A stretch of 64,000 nucleotides of DNA, taken from contig NZ_BCNT01000001.1 in NCBI RefSeq assembly GCF_001544075.1, positions 310,001 through 374,000 on the forward strand, given 5' to 3'. Each line of letters opens with the position of its first letter. Within the stretch, counting starts at the first letter, position 1. Below the pieces are notes generated by a model. That model was given only the letters and a program-made list of their open reading frames with translations, did no database searches and was not told the DNA's origin. Positions 17,562 to 26,613 of the stretch are shown here, piece by piece. The position numbers and the translations under genes are program-made. This stretch comes from Comamonas terrae. Its GTDB lineage: Bacteria > Pseudomonadota > Gammaproteobacteria > Burkholderiales > Burkholderiaceae_C.

Positions 17562-17594
17562 AAAAGCCCGCCGGCTTGCGCTGCGGGCTTTTTT
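17562..17594. terminator. Bidirectional terminator between fnr and the cco gene end
   Basis: AAAAGCCCG pairs with CGGGCTTTT around a 13-nt interior. T runs flank both sides (AAAA on the left, TTTTTT on the right), so it can stop fnr transcripts and those coming from the opposite strand gene ending at 17615. Confidence 0.85.
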
Positions 17595-17614
17595 CCTGGC
17601 CTTATGGCAACCGC

Positions 17615-17908
17615 TCAGTCCGGCTGCCAGTCGTGCTCGGCCAGACGGATGGGGGCCGGCCGCGCGATCGCGGCGCCGTTGAGCTCGGCCAGGCTGCGGC
17701 CCAGCAGGCTGGTCAGCAGGCTGGAGAACATGGCGACGCCCCAGAACACGAAGAAGGACACCGTGTAGACGGCATTGCGCGACCAGGCGACCGGCTCGCC
17801 CGCCAGATGCAGCTCCAGCGGATCGACAAAGGCAAAGACCAGCATTTCCATCACGGCGGCTGCGAGGAACGCAGGCCAGGCAATCCACATCCAGCGCTGA
17901 GCGACCAT
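17615..17908 (-). CDS. Small two-helix membrane protein of the cbb3 locus, unknown function
   Basis: A 97-residue protein with two clear hydrophobic helices (about residues 6-28 and 47-69). A short loop rich in acidic residues separates them and a hydrophilic tail follows. The ribosome site CAGGAGAA lies 8 nt before the ATG at 17908. I do not recognise the family. It lies on the same strand as the cco genes, about 230 nt after ccoH, and points towards fnr. A role in oxidase assembly is only suggested by location. Confidence 0.75.
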   Translation of the reverse strand: MVAQRWMWIAWPAFLAAAVMEMLVFAFVDPLELHLAGEPVAWSRNAVYTVSFFVFWGVAMFSSLLTSLLGRSLAELNGAAIARPAPIRLAEHDWQPD

Positions 17909-18139
17909 GGGCTGTTCTCCTGAAAGCTGTCATGCGATGGCTGCATTCTGGCCAGCAACCCGGGCGCCAGGCAAGACCGCCGCGGGCATTACCCGAGGCG
18001 GGAAACCCTGAAAGCCATCAAAAACAGGAGCTGCTGGCACATGCCTCATCTCCTGTTCAAGAGCAAACTCCTTTGAAGCCCAATGCTTTCAGGCGCAAGC
18101 TGCTCTTCTTTTTGCCATTTTCATGAGGAAGCCCCCGCC

Positions 18140-18445
18140 TCAGCGGTCCGTGGGGTGGTCTCCGGCGGGCGTGAGCGCATGGTTGCGACCGGTCAGCGCG
18201 GGGGCCTGGCTTTTCTCGGCCTCGCTCAGGCGCTTGTTGATCTCCACGCCATGGCGGTAGTAGTCCGGGTCGATCACGGGATCGGGCGCGCGCAAGGCGA
18301 TATAGGCCGTCACAAAGCCCGCCACTACCACCACGGCAGGGCCGCCGATGACCAGCCAGACATGGGGAAAGCGCCACCAGGGCTTGCCATCCTCGGGATG
18401 GGCGCCAGGGGCAGCCCCCGCGGCGGATCGGGAAATGTTGGACAT
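18140..18445 (-). CDS. ccoH: FixH/CcoH family protein
   Basis: A 101-residue single-pass membrane protein. After a short proline-rich N-terminus (KPWWRFPHVWL) comes a membrane helix, then RAPDPVIDPDYYRHGVEINKRL, which is typical of FixH/CcoH. CcoH helps assemble and stabilise cbb3 oxidase. The ATG at 18445 has AAAGAGGTC upstream; frames extending further upstream lack family similarity. It follows ccoG by 79 nt in the same direction. Confidence 0.9.
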   Translation of the reverse strand: MSNISRSAAGAAPGAHPEDGKPWWRFPHVWLVIGGPAVVVVAGFVTAYIALRAPDPVIDPDYYRHGVEINKRLSEAEKSQAPALTGRNHALTPAGDHPTDR

Positions 18446-18524
18446 GAAGACCTCTTTCGATAGGGAGGAAGGCATTGCGGCAACGCCTTCCGGGAACAAC
18501 AGCAATCAAGGGCAGGCGGCGCCA

Positions 18525-19967
18525 TCAGCGCGGCACCAGGAACACGGCCTTTTCAGCCACGCGGCCGGCGCCCGCGTTGACGGCATCCACGTTGAAGTAC
18601 ACCGTGTGCGATCCAGGCTCCGCGGAACCATACGGAATCTGCAGCCGTGCGGCAATGCCGCGCGTCTCGGCCGGGCCGACGCTAACTTCGGTCTCGGACG
18701 TGACTTCCAGCCCGTCCAGCCCCGTGGCGCTGATGCGGTAGCGCTGCTCGGTCTCGGTGGCGTTCATGATCTGCAGGCGGTAGACATTTTCCAGCTTGCC
18801 GCCGGCCACGATGCGCGAGAGCGATGCGCGGTCGCGGATCACGTCCAGCTTGAGGGGCTGGCGCAGCGCCAGGCTGGCGATCATGGTTGCGCTCAGCGCC
18901 AGCAGCACCGCCGAATAGACGAGTACCCGCGGACGGAAGATGCGGCGCAGCGTCTGCACATGCTTCCAGCCGCGCGCAATCGCATTCTGCGTGGTCAGGC
19001 GGATCAGGCCGCGCGGATATTCCATCTTGTCCATGACGGAGTTGCAGGCATCGATGCACAGGCCGCAGCCTATGCATTCGTACTGCAGCCCGTTGCGGAT
19101 ATCGATGCCCACGGGGCAGACCTGCACGCACAGCTTGCAGTCGATGCAGTCGCCCAGGCCTTCGGCCTGGTGATCCGCCCCCTTCCTGCGCGGGCCGCGG
19201 GCTTCGCCGCGCGCGGCGTCGTAGCTCACGATCATGGTGTCCTTGTCGAACATGGCGCTCTGGAAGCGTGCATACGGGCACATGTACTTGCAGACCTGCT
19301 CGCGCATGTAGCCGGCATTGCCGTAGGTCGCGAAGCCATAGAACAGCACCCAGAATATCTGCCAGCCGCCCTGCAGCGCCATCAGCTGCATGCCCAGTTC
19401 GCGGATGGGCACGAAGTAGCCGACAAAGGTGAAGCCGGTCCATGCCGAGACCGCAATCCACAGCAGCTGCTTGAGCGACTTCTTCCAGAGTTTCTCGAAG
19501 GTCCACCCGCTCTTGTCGATGCGCATGCGGGCGCTGCGGTCGCCCTCCACCTTGCGCTCGATCCACATGAAGATTTCGGTGTACACGGTCTGCGGGCAGG
19601 AAAAGCCGCACCATAGCCGACCGGCCACGGCCGTGAACAGGAACAGCGCCAGCGCGCAGATGATGAGCAGGCCTGCGAGGTAGATGAAGTCCTGCGGATA
19701 CAGTACCAGCCCGAACAGATAGAAGCGCCGCGCCTCCAGGTCGAACAGCACCATCTGGCGCTCGCCCCAGTCGAGCCAGGGCAGGCCGTAGAAGACCAGC
19801 TGGGTGGCGAACACCATGATCCAGCGCCAGCGCGAGAAAAACCCGGCGACGGAGCGCGAATAGACCTTCTGCTCGGACACGAACATCGGCACTTCGTGGA
19901 GCCCGCCCTCGGTTTCGACGGGGGTGATCGGAATCACCTTGCGGGGTTTGCCGTGATCGGGTTGCAT
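18525..19967 (-). CDS. ccoG: Cytochrome oxidase accessory protein CcoG (FixG), 4Fe-4S ferredoxin type
   Basis: A 480-residue membrane iron-sulfur protein; CcoG family members reduce Cu(II) to Cu(I) for cbb3 assembly. The N-terminal half has membrane helices and the WCGFSCPQTVYTEIFMWIE motif. Two ferredoxin clusters follow: CIDCKLCVQVCP and CIGCGLCIDAC. The C-terminal third is an Ig-like periplasmic domain ending EKAVFLVPR. It lies 82 nt after ccoP, with a terminator-like hairpin between them, so its level may be lower than that of the oxidase subunits. Confidence 0.95.
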   Translation of the reverse strand: MQPDHGKPRKVIPITPVETEGGLHEVPMFVSEQKVYSRSVAGFFSRWRWIMVFATQLVFYGLPWLDWGERQMVLFDLEARRFYLFGLVLYPQDFIYLAGLLIICALALFLFTAVAGRLWCGFSCPQTVYTEIFMWIERKVEGDRSARMRIDKSGWTFEKLWKKSLKQLLWIAVSAWTGFTFVGYFVPIRELGMQLMALQGGWQIFWVLFYGFATYGNAGYMREQVCKYMCPYARFQSAMFDKDTMIVSYDAARGEARGPRRKGADHQAEGLGDCIDCKLCVQVCPVGIDIRNGLQYECIGCGLCIDACNSVMDKMEYPRGLIRLTTQNAIARGWKHVQTLRRIFRPRVLVYSAVLLALSATMIASLALRQPLKLDVIRDRASLSRIVAGGKLENVYRLQIMNATETEQRYRISATGLDGLEVTSETEVSVGPAETRGIAARLQIPYGSAEPGSHTVYFNVDAVNAGAGRVAEKAVFLVPR

Positions 19968-20010
19968 GGCAGTTCCTTAATATTTTTGTAATTTCTGAAA
20001 ATGCAAACGC

Positions 20011-20041
20011 AAAAAAGGCGGCGCCGCCGGCACCGCCTTTC
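20011..20041 (-). terminator. Terminator or attenuator between ccoP and ccoG
   Basis: On the minus strand AAAGGCGG-T-GCC pairs with GGC-GCCGCCTTTTTT through a GC-rich loop and ends in a T6 run. It sits between ccoP and ccoG and could partly terminate the ccoNOQP transcript before the assembly genes. Confidence 0.8.
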
Positions 20042-20049
20042 AGACGAGC

Positions 20050-20967
20050 TTACTGCGGGGCAGCACCGCTCTTGTTCGACAGGCTCCACACATAGGAGGC
20101 CAGCACGGCGATCTGCGCTTCGGTCAGCTTTTCCTTCTGGGCCGGCATCTCGTTTTGCTTGCCGTTGTTGACGATGTTCATGATCGCGGCTTCGCCGTAG
20201 CCATGCAGCCAGATGTCGTCGGTCAGGTTGGGCGCGCCCATGGCCTGGTTGCCCTTGCCGTCCATGCCGTGGCAGGCGGCACAGGCCACGAACTTGGACT
20301 TGCCCAGCGAGGCGCGCACGGAGTCGTGCGGGCTGCCCGACAGGCTCAGCACATAGTGGGCCACGTTGCGCACATCGTCTGCCGTCCCCACCGCCGCGGC
20401 CATGGGCGGCATGACGCCGATGCGTCCGTTGGTGATGGTTTCCCTGATCTTCTCGGGCGTGCCGCCATGCAGCCAGTCGCCGTCGGTCAGATTGGGAAAG
20501 CTCTTGCCGCCGCGCGCATCGGAGCCATGGCATTGCGCGCAGTTGTTCATGAACAGGCGCTCGCCGATGGCCATGGCCTGCGTGTCCCTGGCCATCTCCT
20601 GGGCAGGCATGGACGTGAACCTGGCATACAGCGGCTCCAGGTCCGCCTGGGCCTTGGCCACTTCCTTTTCATAGGCGCCGGTCTGGCTCCAGGCGAGCTT
20701 GCCGGTGTAGCTGCCCAGGCCGGGATAGATCGCCAGGTAGGCCAGGCTGAAGACGACGGTGATCACGAACAGCCCCATCCACCATTTGGGCATGGGGTTG
20801 TTGAGCTCGCGCAGGTCTTCGTCCCAGACATGGCCCGTGGTGTTGTCCGCCGCCGAAACGACTTTCTTGCGCGCCACCACGATGAGCAGCAGCAGACAGC
20901 CAAGAATGCCGAGCAGCGTGAGCGCGACGACATACATCGACCAGAAATTGTTGATGAAATCACTCAT
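20050..20967 (-). CDS. ccoP: cbb3-type cytochrome c oxidase subunit III (diheme CcoP)
   Basis: Diheme c-type subunit that passes electrons from soluble cytochromes to the oxidase. In the 305 residues, a short N-terminal FixP region (HVWDEDLRELNNPMPKWWMG) surrounds two membrane helices. Two heme sites follow in the periplasmic part, CAQCHGSDARGG and CAACHGMDGKGN, each with a downstream methionine context (GVMPPM, NEMP). Length and order are standard. It starts 26 nt after ccoQ. Confidence 0.96.
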   Translation of the reverse strand: MSDFINNFWSMYVVALTLLGILGCLLLLIVVARKKVVSAADNTTGHVWDEDLRELNNPMPKWWMGLFVITVVFSLAYLAIYPGLGSYTGKLAWSQTGAYEKEVAKAQADLEPLYARFTSMPAQEMARDTQAMAIGERLFMNNCAQCHGSDARGGKSFPNLTDGDWLHGGTPEKIRETITNGRIGVMPPMAAAVGTADDVRNVAHYVLSLSGSPHDSVRASLGKSKFVACAACHGMDGKGNQAMGAPNLTDDIWLHGYGEAAIMNIVNNGKQNEMPAQKEKLTEAQIAVLASYVWSLSNKSGAAPQ

Positions 20968-20993
20968 GGGATGTTCTCGTTATGTGAGCGGAC

Positions 20994-21131
20994 TCAGTCC
21001 TGCAGGAAAGGCAGCTGGGCCGCCTCTTCGAAACGGGCCTGGTTGCGGCGGGCAAATGCCCACCACCAGATGCCGAGGAAGCACGCCAGCGATGCCAGCG
21101 TGACCACGATGCGCACGGTGGTGATATCCAT
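20994..21131 (-). CDS. ccoQ: cbb3-type oxidase subunit CcoQ
   Basis: A 45-residue single-helix protein (MDITTVRIVVTLASLACFLG..., then a FARRNQARFEEAAQLPF tail). Size, helix and position between ccoO and ccoP are those of CcoQ/FixQ, which stabilises the complex. The ribosome site GGGGGAACCGGA lies just before the ATG at 21131. Confidence 0.92.
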   Translation of the reverse strand: MDITTVRIVVTLASLACFLGIWWWAFARRNQARFEEAAQLPFLQD

Positions 21132-21148
21132 TTCCGGTTCCCCCTGGC

Positions 21149-21781
21149 TTACTTGACGGCACGGCCCAGGACCTGCAGATAGGCGATCACGGCCTCCATC
21201 TCGGTCTTGCCCTTGACCTGCTCGGCAGCGCCGGCGATCTCCTCATCGGAGTACGGCACGCCGACCTTGCGCAGCGCCGTCATGCGCTGGGCCACGGCGG
21301 TGTCGTCGACCTTGCTGGCCTCCAGCCAGGGATAGGCCGGCATGTTGGACTCGGGCACCACGTCGCGCGGGTTGTGCAGGTGGACGCGGTGCCATTCGTC
21401 GCTGTACTTGCCGCCCACGCGGTGCAGGTCGGGGCCGGTGCGCTTGGAACCCCACTGGAAGGGATGGTCGTAGACGAATTCGCCGGCCACCGAGTAGTGG
21501 CCGTAGCGCATGGTCTCGGCGCGAAACGGGCGGATCATCTGCGAGTGGCAGTTGTAGCAGCCTTCGCGCAGATAGACGTCGCGGCCCATGAGCTGCAGCG
21601 GCGTATAGGGCTTGAGGCCAGCCACGGCTTCGGTCGTGGATTTCTGGAAGAACAGCGGCACGATTTCCGCCAGGCCGCCGATGGCCACGACGAGCAGGAT
21701 CAGCGTGATCAGCAGGAAGTTGCTGGTCTCCACCTTCTCGTGGGAAAAGCTCTTGGGAGCCGTATTGTTGTGTTCAGACAT
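21149..21781 (-). CDS. ccoO: cbb3-type oxidase subunit II (monoheme CcoO)
   Basis: Membrane-anchored monoheme c-type cytochrome, 210 residues. An N-terminal anchor helix ([20 protein letters not shown]) is followed by [17 protein letters not shown] with the CXXCH heme site. [28 protein letters not shown] comes next, and a C-terminal AYPWLE segment supplies family residues. Nineteen nt separate it from ccoN and 17 nt from ccoQ. Confidence 0.97.
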   Translation of the reverse strand: MSEHNNTAPKSFSHEKVETSNFLLITLILLVVAIGGLAEIVPLFFQKSTTEAVAGLKPYTPLQLMGRDVYLREGCYNCHSQMIRPFRAETMRYGHYSVAGEFVYDHPFQWGSKRTGPDLHRVGGKYSDEWHRVHLHNPRDVVPESNMPAYPWLEASKVDDTAVAQRMTALRKVGVPYSDEEIAGAAEQVKGKTEMEAVIAYLQVLGRAVK

Positions 21782-21800
21782 TGCTTGCGCTCCTCGATGC

Positions 21801-23237
21801 TCAGGCGTGGGCCACGGCGGCAGGCACGGCCACCTTGACGGAACGGCCGGACATGGCGGTCTTCCAGGTATTCCAGGCCATCACCAGCATGCCGCCCAGG
21901 TAGAGCAGGCCGCCGGTCACACGGATCACATAGAAGGGATAGGTCGCCTTCACGCTTTCCACGAAGGTGTAGGTCAGCGTGCCGTCGGGATTGACGGCGC
22001 GCCACATCAGGCCCTGCATCACGCCGGCGATCCACATCGCGGCGATGTACAGCACGATGCCGATGGTGGCCATCCAGAAGTGCAGTTCGATGGCGGGCAC
22101 CGAGTGCATCTTGGTCTTGCCGAACAGGCGCGGGATCAGGTAGTAGAGCGAACCCATGGTGATCAGGCCCACCCAGCCCAGCGCGCCGGAGTGCACGTGG
22201 CCCACGGTCCAGTCGGTGTAGTGCGACAGCGCATTGACGGTCTTGATGGCCATCATCGGGCCTTCGAACGTGGACATGCCGTAGAACGACAGGGACACGA
22301 TCAGGAAGCGCAGGATGGGGTCGTCGCGCAGCTTGTGCCAGGCGCCCGACAACGTCATGATGCCGTTGATCATGCCGCCCCAGCTGGGCGCCAGCAGGAT
22401 CAGCGAGAACACCATGCCCACGGACTGCGTCCAGTCGGGCAGTGCCGTGTAGTGCAGGTGGTGCGGGCCGGCCCACATGTAGGTGAAGATCAACGCCCAG
22501 AAGTGGACGATGGACAGGCGGTACGAGTAGACGGGACGGCCGGCCTGCTTGGGGATGAAGTAGTACATCATGCCCAGGAAGCCCGCGGTCAGGAAGAAGC
22601 CCACGGCGTTATGGCCGTACCACCACTGCACCATGGCATCCTGCACGCCGGCATAGGCCGAATAGCTCTTCATCCAGCCCGCGGGAATGGCCGCGCTGTT
22701 GACGATGTGCAGCAGCGCCACCGCCAGGATGAAGCCGCCATAGAACCAGTTGGCCACATAGATGTGCCGGACCTTGCGGATGCCGACGGTGCCGAAGAAC
22801 ACGATGGCATAGGCCACCCAGACTGCCGCGATCAGCAGGTCAATGGGCCATTCGAGTTCGGCGTATTCCTTGCCCTGCGTATAGCCCAGCGGCAGGCTGA
22901 TGGCGGCGGCCAGGATGACCAGCTGCCAGCCCCAGAACGTGAAGCTGGCCAGCTTGGGCATGAACAGCTTGGTCTGGCAGGTACGCTGCACCACGTAGTA
23001 GCTGGTGCCCATCAGCGCGCAGCCGCCGAAGGCGAAGATCACTGCATTGGTGTGCAGCGGACGCAGACGGCCATAGCTCAGCCAGGGAATGCCGAAGTTG
23101 AGTTCCGGCCAGGCGAGCTGGGACGCGATGAACACGCCCACGGCCATGCCAACCACCCCCCATACCACGGCCATGATAGAGAACTGTCTCACGACGGTGT
23201 CGTCGTAATAGACAGCATTGTTATTCGTAGCTTCCAT
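21801..23237 (-). CDS. ccoN: cbb3-type cytochrome c oxidase subunit I (CcoN)
   Basis: Catalytic subunit of the high-affinity terminal oxidase, with a low-spin heme b and the heme b3-CuB site. The 478-residue protein has twelve predicted helices. Histidine-bearing family segments include [33 protein letters not shown] and [20 protein letters not shown]. It is first of the ccoNOQP block, with AGAGGTG before the ATG and an FNR-type box 54-67 nt upstream. Confidence 0.97.
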   Translation of the reverse strand: MEATNNNAVYYDDTVVRQFSIMAVVWGVVGMAVGVFIASQLAWPELNFGIPWLSYGRLRPLHTNAVIFAFGGCALMGTSYYVVQRTCQTKLFMPKLASFTFWGWQLVILAAAISLPLGYTQGKEYAELEWPIDLLIAAVWVAYAIVFFGTVGIRKVRHIYVANWFYGGFILAVALLHIVNSAAIPAGWMKSYSAYAGVQDAMVQWWYGHNAVGFFLTAGFLGMMYYFIPKQAGRPVYSYRLSIVHFWALIFTYMWAGPHHLHYTALPDWTQSVGMVFSLILLAPSWGGMINGIMTLSGAWHKLRDDPILRFLIVSLSFYGMSTFEGPMMAIKTVNALSHYTDWTVGHVHSGALGWVGLITMGSLYYLIPRLFGKTKMHSVPAIELHFWMATIGIVLYIAAMWIAGVMQGLMWRAVNPDGTLTYTFVESVKATYPFYVIRVTGGLLYLGGMLVMAWNTWKTAMSGRSVKVAVPAAVAHA

Positions 23238-23290
23238 CGGGCACCTCTAAGATTGCTTGCAAAGTGTTCATTGGTTTGTTCTCAGGCTGT

Positions 23291-23304
23291 TTGATCCACC
23301 TCAA
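23291..23304 (-). promoter_or_regulatory. FNR-type box upstream of ccoN
   Basis: TTGAT-CCAC-CTCAA differs from the FNR/ANR consensus at one position. Centred at -41.5 it predicts a start near 23256, 19 nt before the ccoN ATG. It overlaps the stop codon of ccoS, so the oxidase subunits could be induced independently of ccoI-ccoS. Confidence 0.65.
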
Positions 23305-23438
23305 TCGTCACGGAGAATGCGCTCCCCCTCCTGTTCCACGCTCTCGAACTGCCCGCGATACACGGCCCACCAGAGCGCGGCCACGATGGCCAGCACCAGC
23401 ACCACGGACAGCGGAATCAATACGTACAGCACTTCCAT
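23301..23438 (-). CDS. ccoS: cbb3 oxidase assembly protein CcoS
   Basis: A 45-residue protein: MEVLYVLIPLSVVLVLAIVA forms a membrane helix, followed by LWWAVYRGQFESVEQEGER, the CcoS/FixS pattern. It is needed for cofactor insertion into cbb3 oxidase in other bacteria. Start and ccoI stop share bases (TGATG), so translation is coupled. Confidence 0.92.
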   Translation of the reverse strand: MEVLYVLIPLSVVLVLAIVAALWWAVYRGQFESVEQEGERILRDD

Positions 23439-25951
23439 CAGTGGCCTCCTTGGGGACCTGCGGCCGCCATGCCCAAAGCCGGCGAGGCGCCTCCCGCGCC
23501 TGCCGTGGCGGCGGTGGGCATGGCGGCATGCGCCACGGGCAGGCGCCGGGCCAGCCTCGCGGCATTGAGCACCACCAGCAGCGAGCTGGCCGCCATGCCC
23601 AGGCCGGCCAGCCAGGCCGGCATCCAGCCCATGAGGGCCAGGGGAATCGAGACCGCGTTGTAGGCTGCGGCCCAGCCCAGGTTCTGGCGCACGACGGACA
23701 GCGTGCGGCGCGCGAGCAGCACGCTTTGCAGCACCAGCTCCAGACTGTCGCCCAGGACGACAAAGTCAGCGCGCGATTGTGCCAGCGGCACTGCTTTGCC
23801 AAACGCAAAAGAGACATGCGCTCCAGCTAAAACCGGGCCGTCGTTGAGGCCGTCGCCGACCATGGCCACATGGTGGCCGGCAGCCTGCGCGGCCTGCATC
23901 TGCGTCAGCTTGTCCTGGGGGGTGCAGCCGCCCTGCGCCCGCACGATGCCCAGCGCCTGGGCCACGGCATGCACTGCGGCCGGACGGTCGCCCGACAGCA
24001 ACTGCACGGCCACGCCGCCGGCCTGCAGCGCGCGGATCACGTGTGCCGCCTCGGGGCGCAGGTCCTCGCTCAGGTGAAATTGCGCCAGCGCCCGCCAGCC
24101 CTGCTCCGTGGCTTCGGCCAGCATCACGCTCTGGCCGGGCTCCTGCGGGGCCAGCTCGGCCACTTCGCAATGCCGGGCCGAACCCAGGCGCAGGTGCAGA
24201 CGCGAGGGCTGCATGCCCTGCCCGCTCCCGCCTGCCGCCTCGACCCAAGCATCCAGGCCTGCGCCGGCCTGCTCCTGCACGGCATCCAGCTGACAGCCGC
24301 ACACCGGGCCGGCCGGCAATCCGGCTGTCAGCGCCGCGGCGGCCAGCGCCCTGGAGACAGGGTGCATGGACTGGCGGGCCAGCAGTGCGGCCAGGGCCAG
24401 CACCTCGTCATGCTCCTGGCCGGGTGCCGCCGTCATGGCGCGCAGCACCAGGCCGTCGCGCGTGAGCGTGCCGGTCTTGTCGAACACCAGGGTGTCTACG
24501 GCGGCCAGCGCCTCCAGACCCTGCAGATTGCGCACCAGCACGCCATGGCGCGCCAGCGTGCCGGCGGCCGTGAGCATGGCCACGGGCGTGGCCAGCGACA
24601 GCGCGCAGGGACAGGTGACGATGAGCACGGCCACGGCCACCATCACGGCCTTGCCGGGATCCGCGGGCCACCACCAGACGGCGGCAGCCAGTGCGGCCAG
24701 CAGCACGACCACCAGGAACGGGCGCGCCACCTTGTCGGCCAATTGGGCCAGCCGCGGCTTTTGCAGCGAGGCGCTTTCCATCAGCTCGACGATCTGCGCA
24801 AAGCGCGTGCCCTCGCCCACGCTGTCCACGCGCATGTCGACCATGGCGTCCAGGTTGTAGCTGCCCGCCGTGACGCTGTCGCCCACGCCGCGCGGCACGG
24901 CCGTGGACTCGCCCGTCAGCAGGGCCTCGTCGGCATGGGTGCGGCCGCGCACGATGGTACCGTCCGCCGGAAAGGCCTCACCGGCCAGCACGCGCACCAC
25001 ATCGCCCGCGCGCAGGCGGCGCGTGGCCACGCGCTCGAAGTCATCGCCGTCGCCGCCCTGCCCGTTGCCGCCGCCCCTGCTGCGCAACACCGAATCGGGC
25101 AGGCGGTTCATCACGGCCTCCAGCGCGCCGGCCGTGCGATCGCGCAGGCGCAGCTCCAGCCAGCGGCCCGTGAGCAGGAAGAAGACGAACATGGTCAGGG
25201 AATCGAAAAAGACTTCGCGGCCGAAGGGCCCCGAAGGATCGAAAGTGCCCATGGTGCTGATCACAAAGGTGATCAGCATGCCGATGGCCACGGGCAGGTC
25301 CATGCTCACGCGGCGCTGGGCGATGTCCTTGAGCGCGCTGCGCAAGAACGGCCCGCAACAGAACAGCACCACGGGCAGGGAGATCACCCACGAGGCCCAG
25401 CGCAGCAGCGTCTCCATCTCCAGCGACAGATCGCCGGGCTGGGCGATGTAGGCAGGCCATGCATACATCATGACCTGCATCATGCAAAAGCCCGCCACCA
25501 GCCAGCGCCACAGCGCGCGGCGCGTCTCGGCCTGGCGCAGCTCGCGCACAAAGGCATCGCGCGCCGGCAGCGCGCGGTAGCCGGCACGCGCCACCGCCTC
25601 CATCCACTGCGATGGAAGCACCTGGGCGGGGCGCCAGACGACGCGGGCGCGGCGCGTGGCTGCGCTGACTTCGGCCTCCTGCACTCCGGGCACGGCGCGC
25701 AGCGCCTCCTCGATGGTCAGCGCACACGCAGCACAATGCATGCCCTCCAAAACGACGTACGAATCCCACACCGGAGATTCGGCATCGTGTTCAGAGGGTT
25801 GCGAAGTCTTGCGGCCCGTAGGCCGTCCAAAGGAGTTCCACTCCTGTGGATCATCCAGCAGCAGGCTGACAGCCCGGGCCTGGACGTAGAGGCCAGAATC
25901 AACATCAGCCTGCCGTTGCCCGGTGGGCGTGACAGGGTTGTTCTGGTACAT
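23438..25951 (-). CDS. ccoI: Copper-transporting P-type ATPase CcoI (FixI)
   Basis: P1B-type ATPase that exports copper for cbb3 assembly. The N-terminal metal-binding motif is GMHCAAC. The membrane ion motif CPC is in VTCPCALSLATP, the phosphorylation site is DKTGTLT, the actuator motif is TGES, and the hinge is GDGLNDGP (usual GDGINDAP). From the ATG at 25951 it has 837 residues. An ATG at 25978 and a TTG at 25999 are also open, but the latter lies inside an FNR box. The stop overlaps ccoS. Confidence 0.92.
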   Translation of the reverse strand: MYQNNPVTPTGQRQADVDSGLYVQARAVSLLLDDPQEWNSFGRPTGRKTSQPSEHDAESPVWDSYVVLEGMHCAACALTIEEALRAVPGVQEAEVSAATRRARVVWRPAQVLPSQWMEAVARAGYRALPARDAFVRELRQAETRRALWRWLVAGFCMMQVMMYAWPAYIAQPGDLSLEMETLLRWASWVISLPVVLFCCGPFLRSALKDIAQRRVSMDLPVAIGMLITFVISTMGTFDPSGPFGREVFFDSLTMFVFFLLTGRWLELRLRDRTAGALEAVMNRLPDSVLRSRGGGNGQGGDGDDFERVATRRLRAGDVVRVLAGEAFPADGTIVRGRTHADEALLTGESTAVPRGVGDSVTAGSYNLDAMVDMRVDSVGEGTRFAQIVELMESASLQKPRLAQLADKVARPFLVVVLLAALAAAVWWWPADPGKAVMVAVAVLIVTCPCALSLATPVAMLTAAGTLARHGVLVRNLQGLEALAAVDTLVFDKTGTLTRDGLVLRAMTAAPGQEHDEVLALAALLARQSMHPVSRALAAAALTAGLPAGPVCGCQLDAVQEQAGAGLDAWVEAAGGSGQGMQPSRLHLRLGSARHCEVAELAPQEPGQSVMLAEATEQGWRALAQFHLSEDLRPEAAHVIRALQAGGVAVQLLSGDRPAAVHAVAQALGIVRAQGGCTPQDKLTQMQAAQAAGHHVAMVGDGLNDGPVLAGAHVSFAFGKAVPLAQSRADFVVLGDSLELVLQSVLLARRTLSVVRQNLGWAAAYNAVSIPLALMGWMPAWLAGLGMAASSLLVVLNAARLARRLPVAHAAMPTAATAGAGGASPALGMAAAGPQGGH

Positions 25952-25985
25952 ATGTCGAGCGTAATGGAGCACGATCATACTGACG

Positions 25986-25999
25986 TTGACATTAATCAA
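25986..25999. promoter_or_regulatory. FNR/ANR box between ccoI and usp
   Basis: TTGAC-ATTA-ATCAA is a full FNR/ANR match. At -41.5 for the plus strand it gives a start near 26034, with TATGCT at 26021-26026 as a correctly placed -10 (class II promoter). For the minus strand it would put a start near 25951, at the ccoI ATG, so the plus-strand usp gene is the better target. Confidence 0.8.
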
Positions 26000-26070
26000 G
26001 CGTTAACAGCCAGAACAATCTATGCTTTCATTGCATAGACCGTAGAAGCCCATCAAGAAAGGAGTTGCAT

Positions 26071-26514
26071 ATGTACAACCGCATCCTGATCGCCACTGAC
26101 GGCACGGAGCTGTCCGACAAAGCAGTGCACAGCGGGCTGGACCTCGCGGCGCTTTGCGGCGCCAGCGTGATTGCGCTCAAAGTGGTGTCGCACTATCCGC
26201 GCAGCTACCTGGAAGGCAGCGACCTGCTGGACATCAAGGAAGCCAAGCGCATCGAGGAACAATGGACCCAGCAGGCCCAGACGCTGCTGGACGGCATCAA
26301 GGCCTTCGGGCATGAGCGCAAGGTTGCCGTGACCACCGAGGTCGTGCATTCGGACCTGGTGGCGGAGTCCATCGTGGAAGCGGCCAAGAAGCATGACTGC
26401 GACCTGATCGTCATGGCTTCGCATGGCCGCAAGGGCCTGCAGCGCCTGTTGCTGGGCAGCGAAACCCAGCATGTGCTGACGCACTCGCACATACCGGTGC
26501 TGGTGCTGCGCTGA
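26071..26514 (+). CDS. Universal stress protein (UspA family)
   Basis: A 147-residue protein with a single Usp domain: MYNRILIATDGTELSDKAV at the start, and the ATP-binding motif near the end, ASHGRKGLQRLLLGSETQHVL (GX2GX9GS). It closes with SHIPVLVLR. AAGGAG lies 8 nt before the ATG. An FNR box and a well-placed -10 precede it, so it should be induced when oxygen is low, as with Anr-controlled Usp proteins of Pseudomonas. Confidence 0.94.
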   Translation: MYNRILIATDGTELSDKAVHSGLDLAALCGASVIALKVVSHYPRSYLEGSDLLDIKEAKRIEEQWTQQAQTLLDGIKAFGHERKVAVTTEVVHSDLVAESIVEAAKKHDCDLIVMASHGRKGLQRLLLGSETQHVLTHSHIPVLVLR

Positions 26515-26576
26515 AGCGCTGCATTGCGGCCGCCGCGCCAGGGCCGCAGCCCCAATGCCCTGCTCCTGGCGCTCTC

Positions 26577-26613
26577 AAAACAAAAGCAGCTCGCGCAGGA
26601 GCTGCTTTTGTTT
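26577..26613. terminator. Bidirectional terminator between usp and matB
   Basis: AAACAAAAGCAGCTC and GAGCTGCTTTTGTTT are perfect 15-base arms around a GCGCAG loop, with T-rich flanks on both strands. It separates the convergent usp and matB genes. Its sequence resembles other palindromes in this window. Confidence 0.88.

Noticed and set aside
23870..26038. A 722-codon plus-strand frame opposite ccoI
   Set aside because: It is antisense to a complete P-type ATPase, is H/Q/G-rich, and has no ribosome site.
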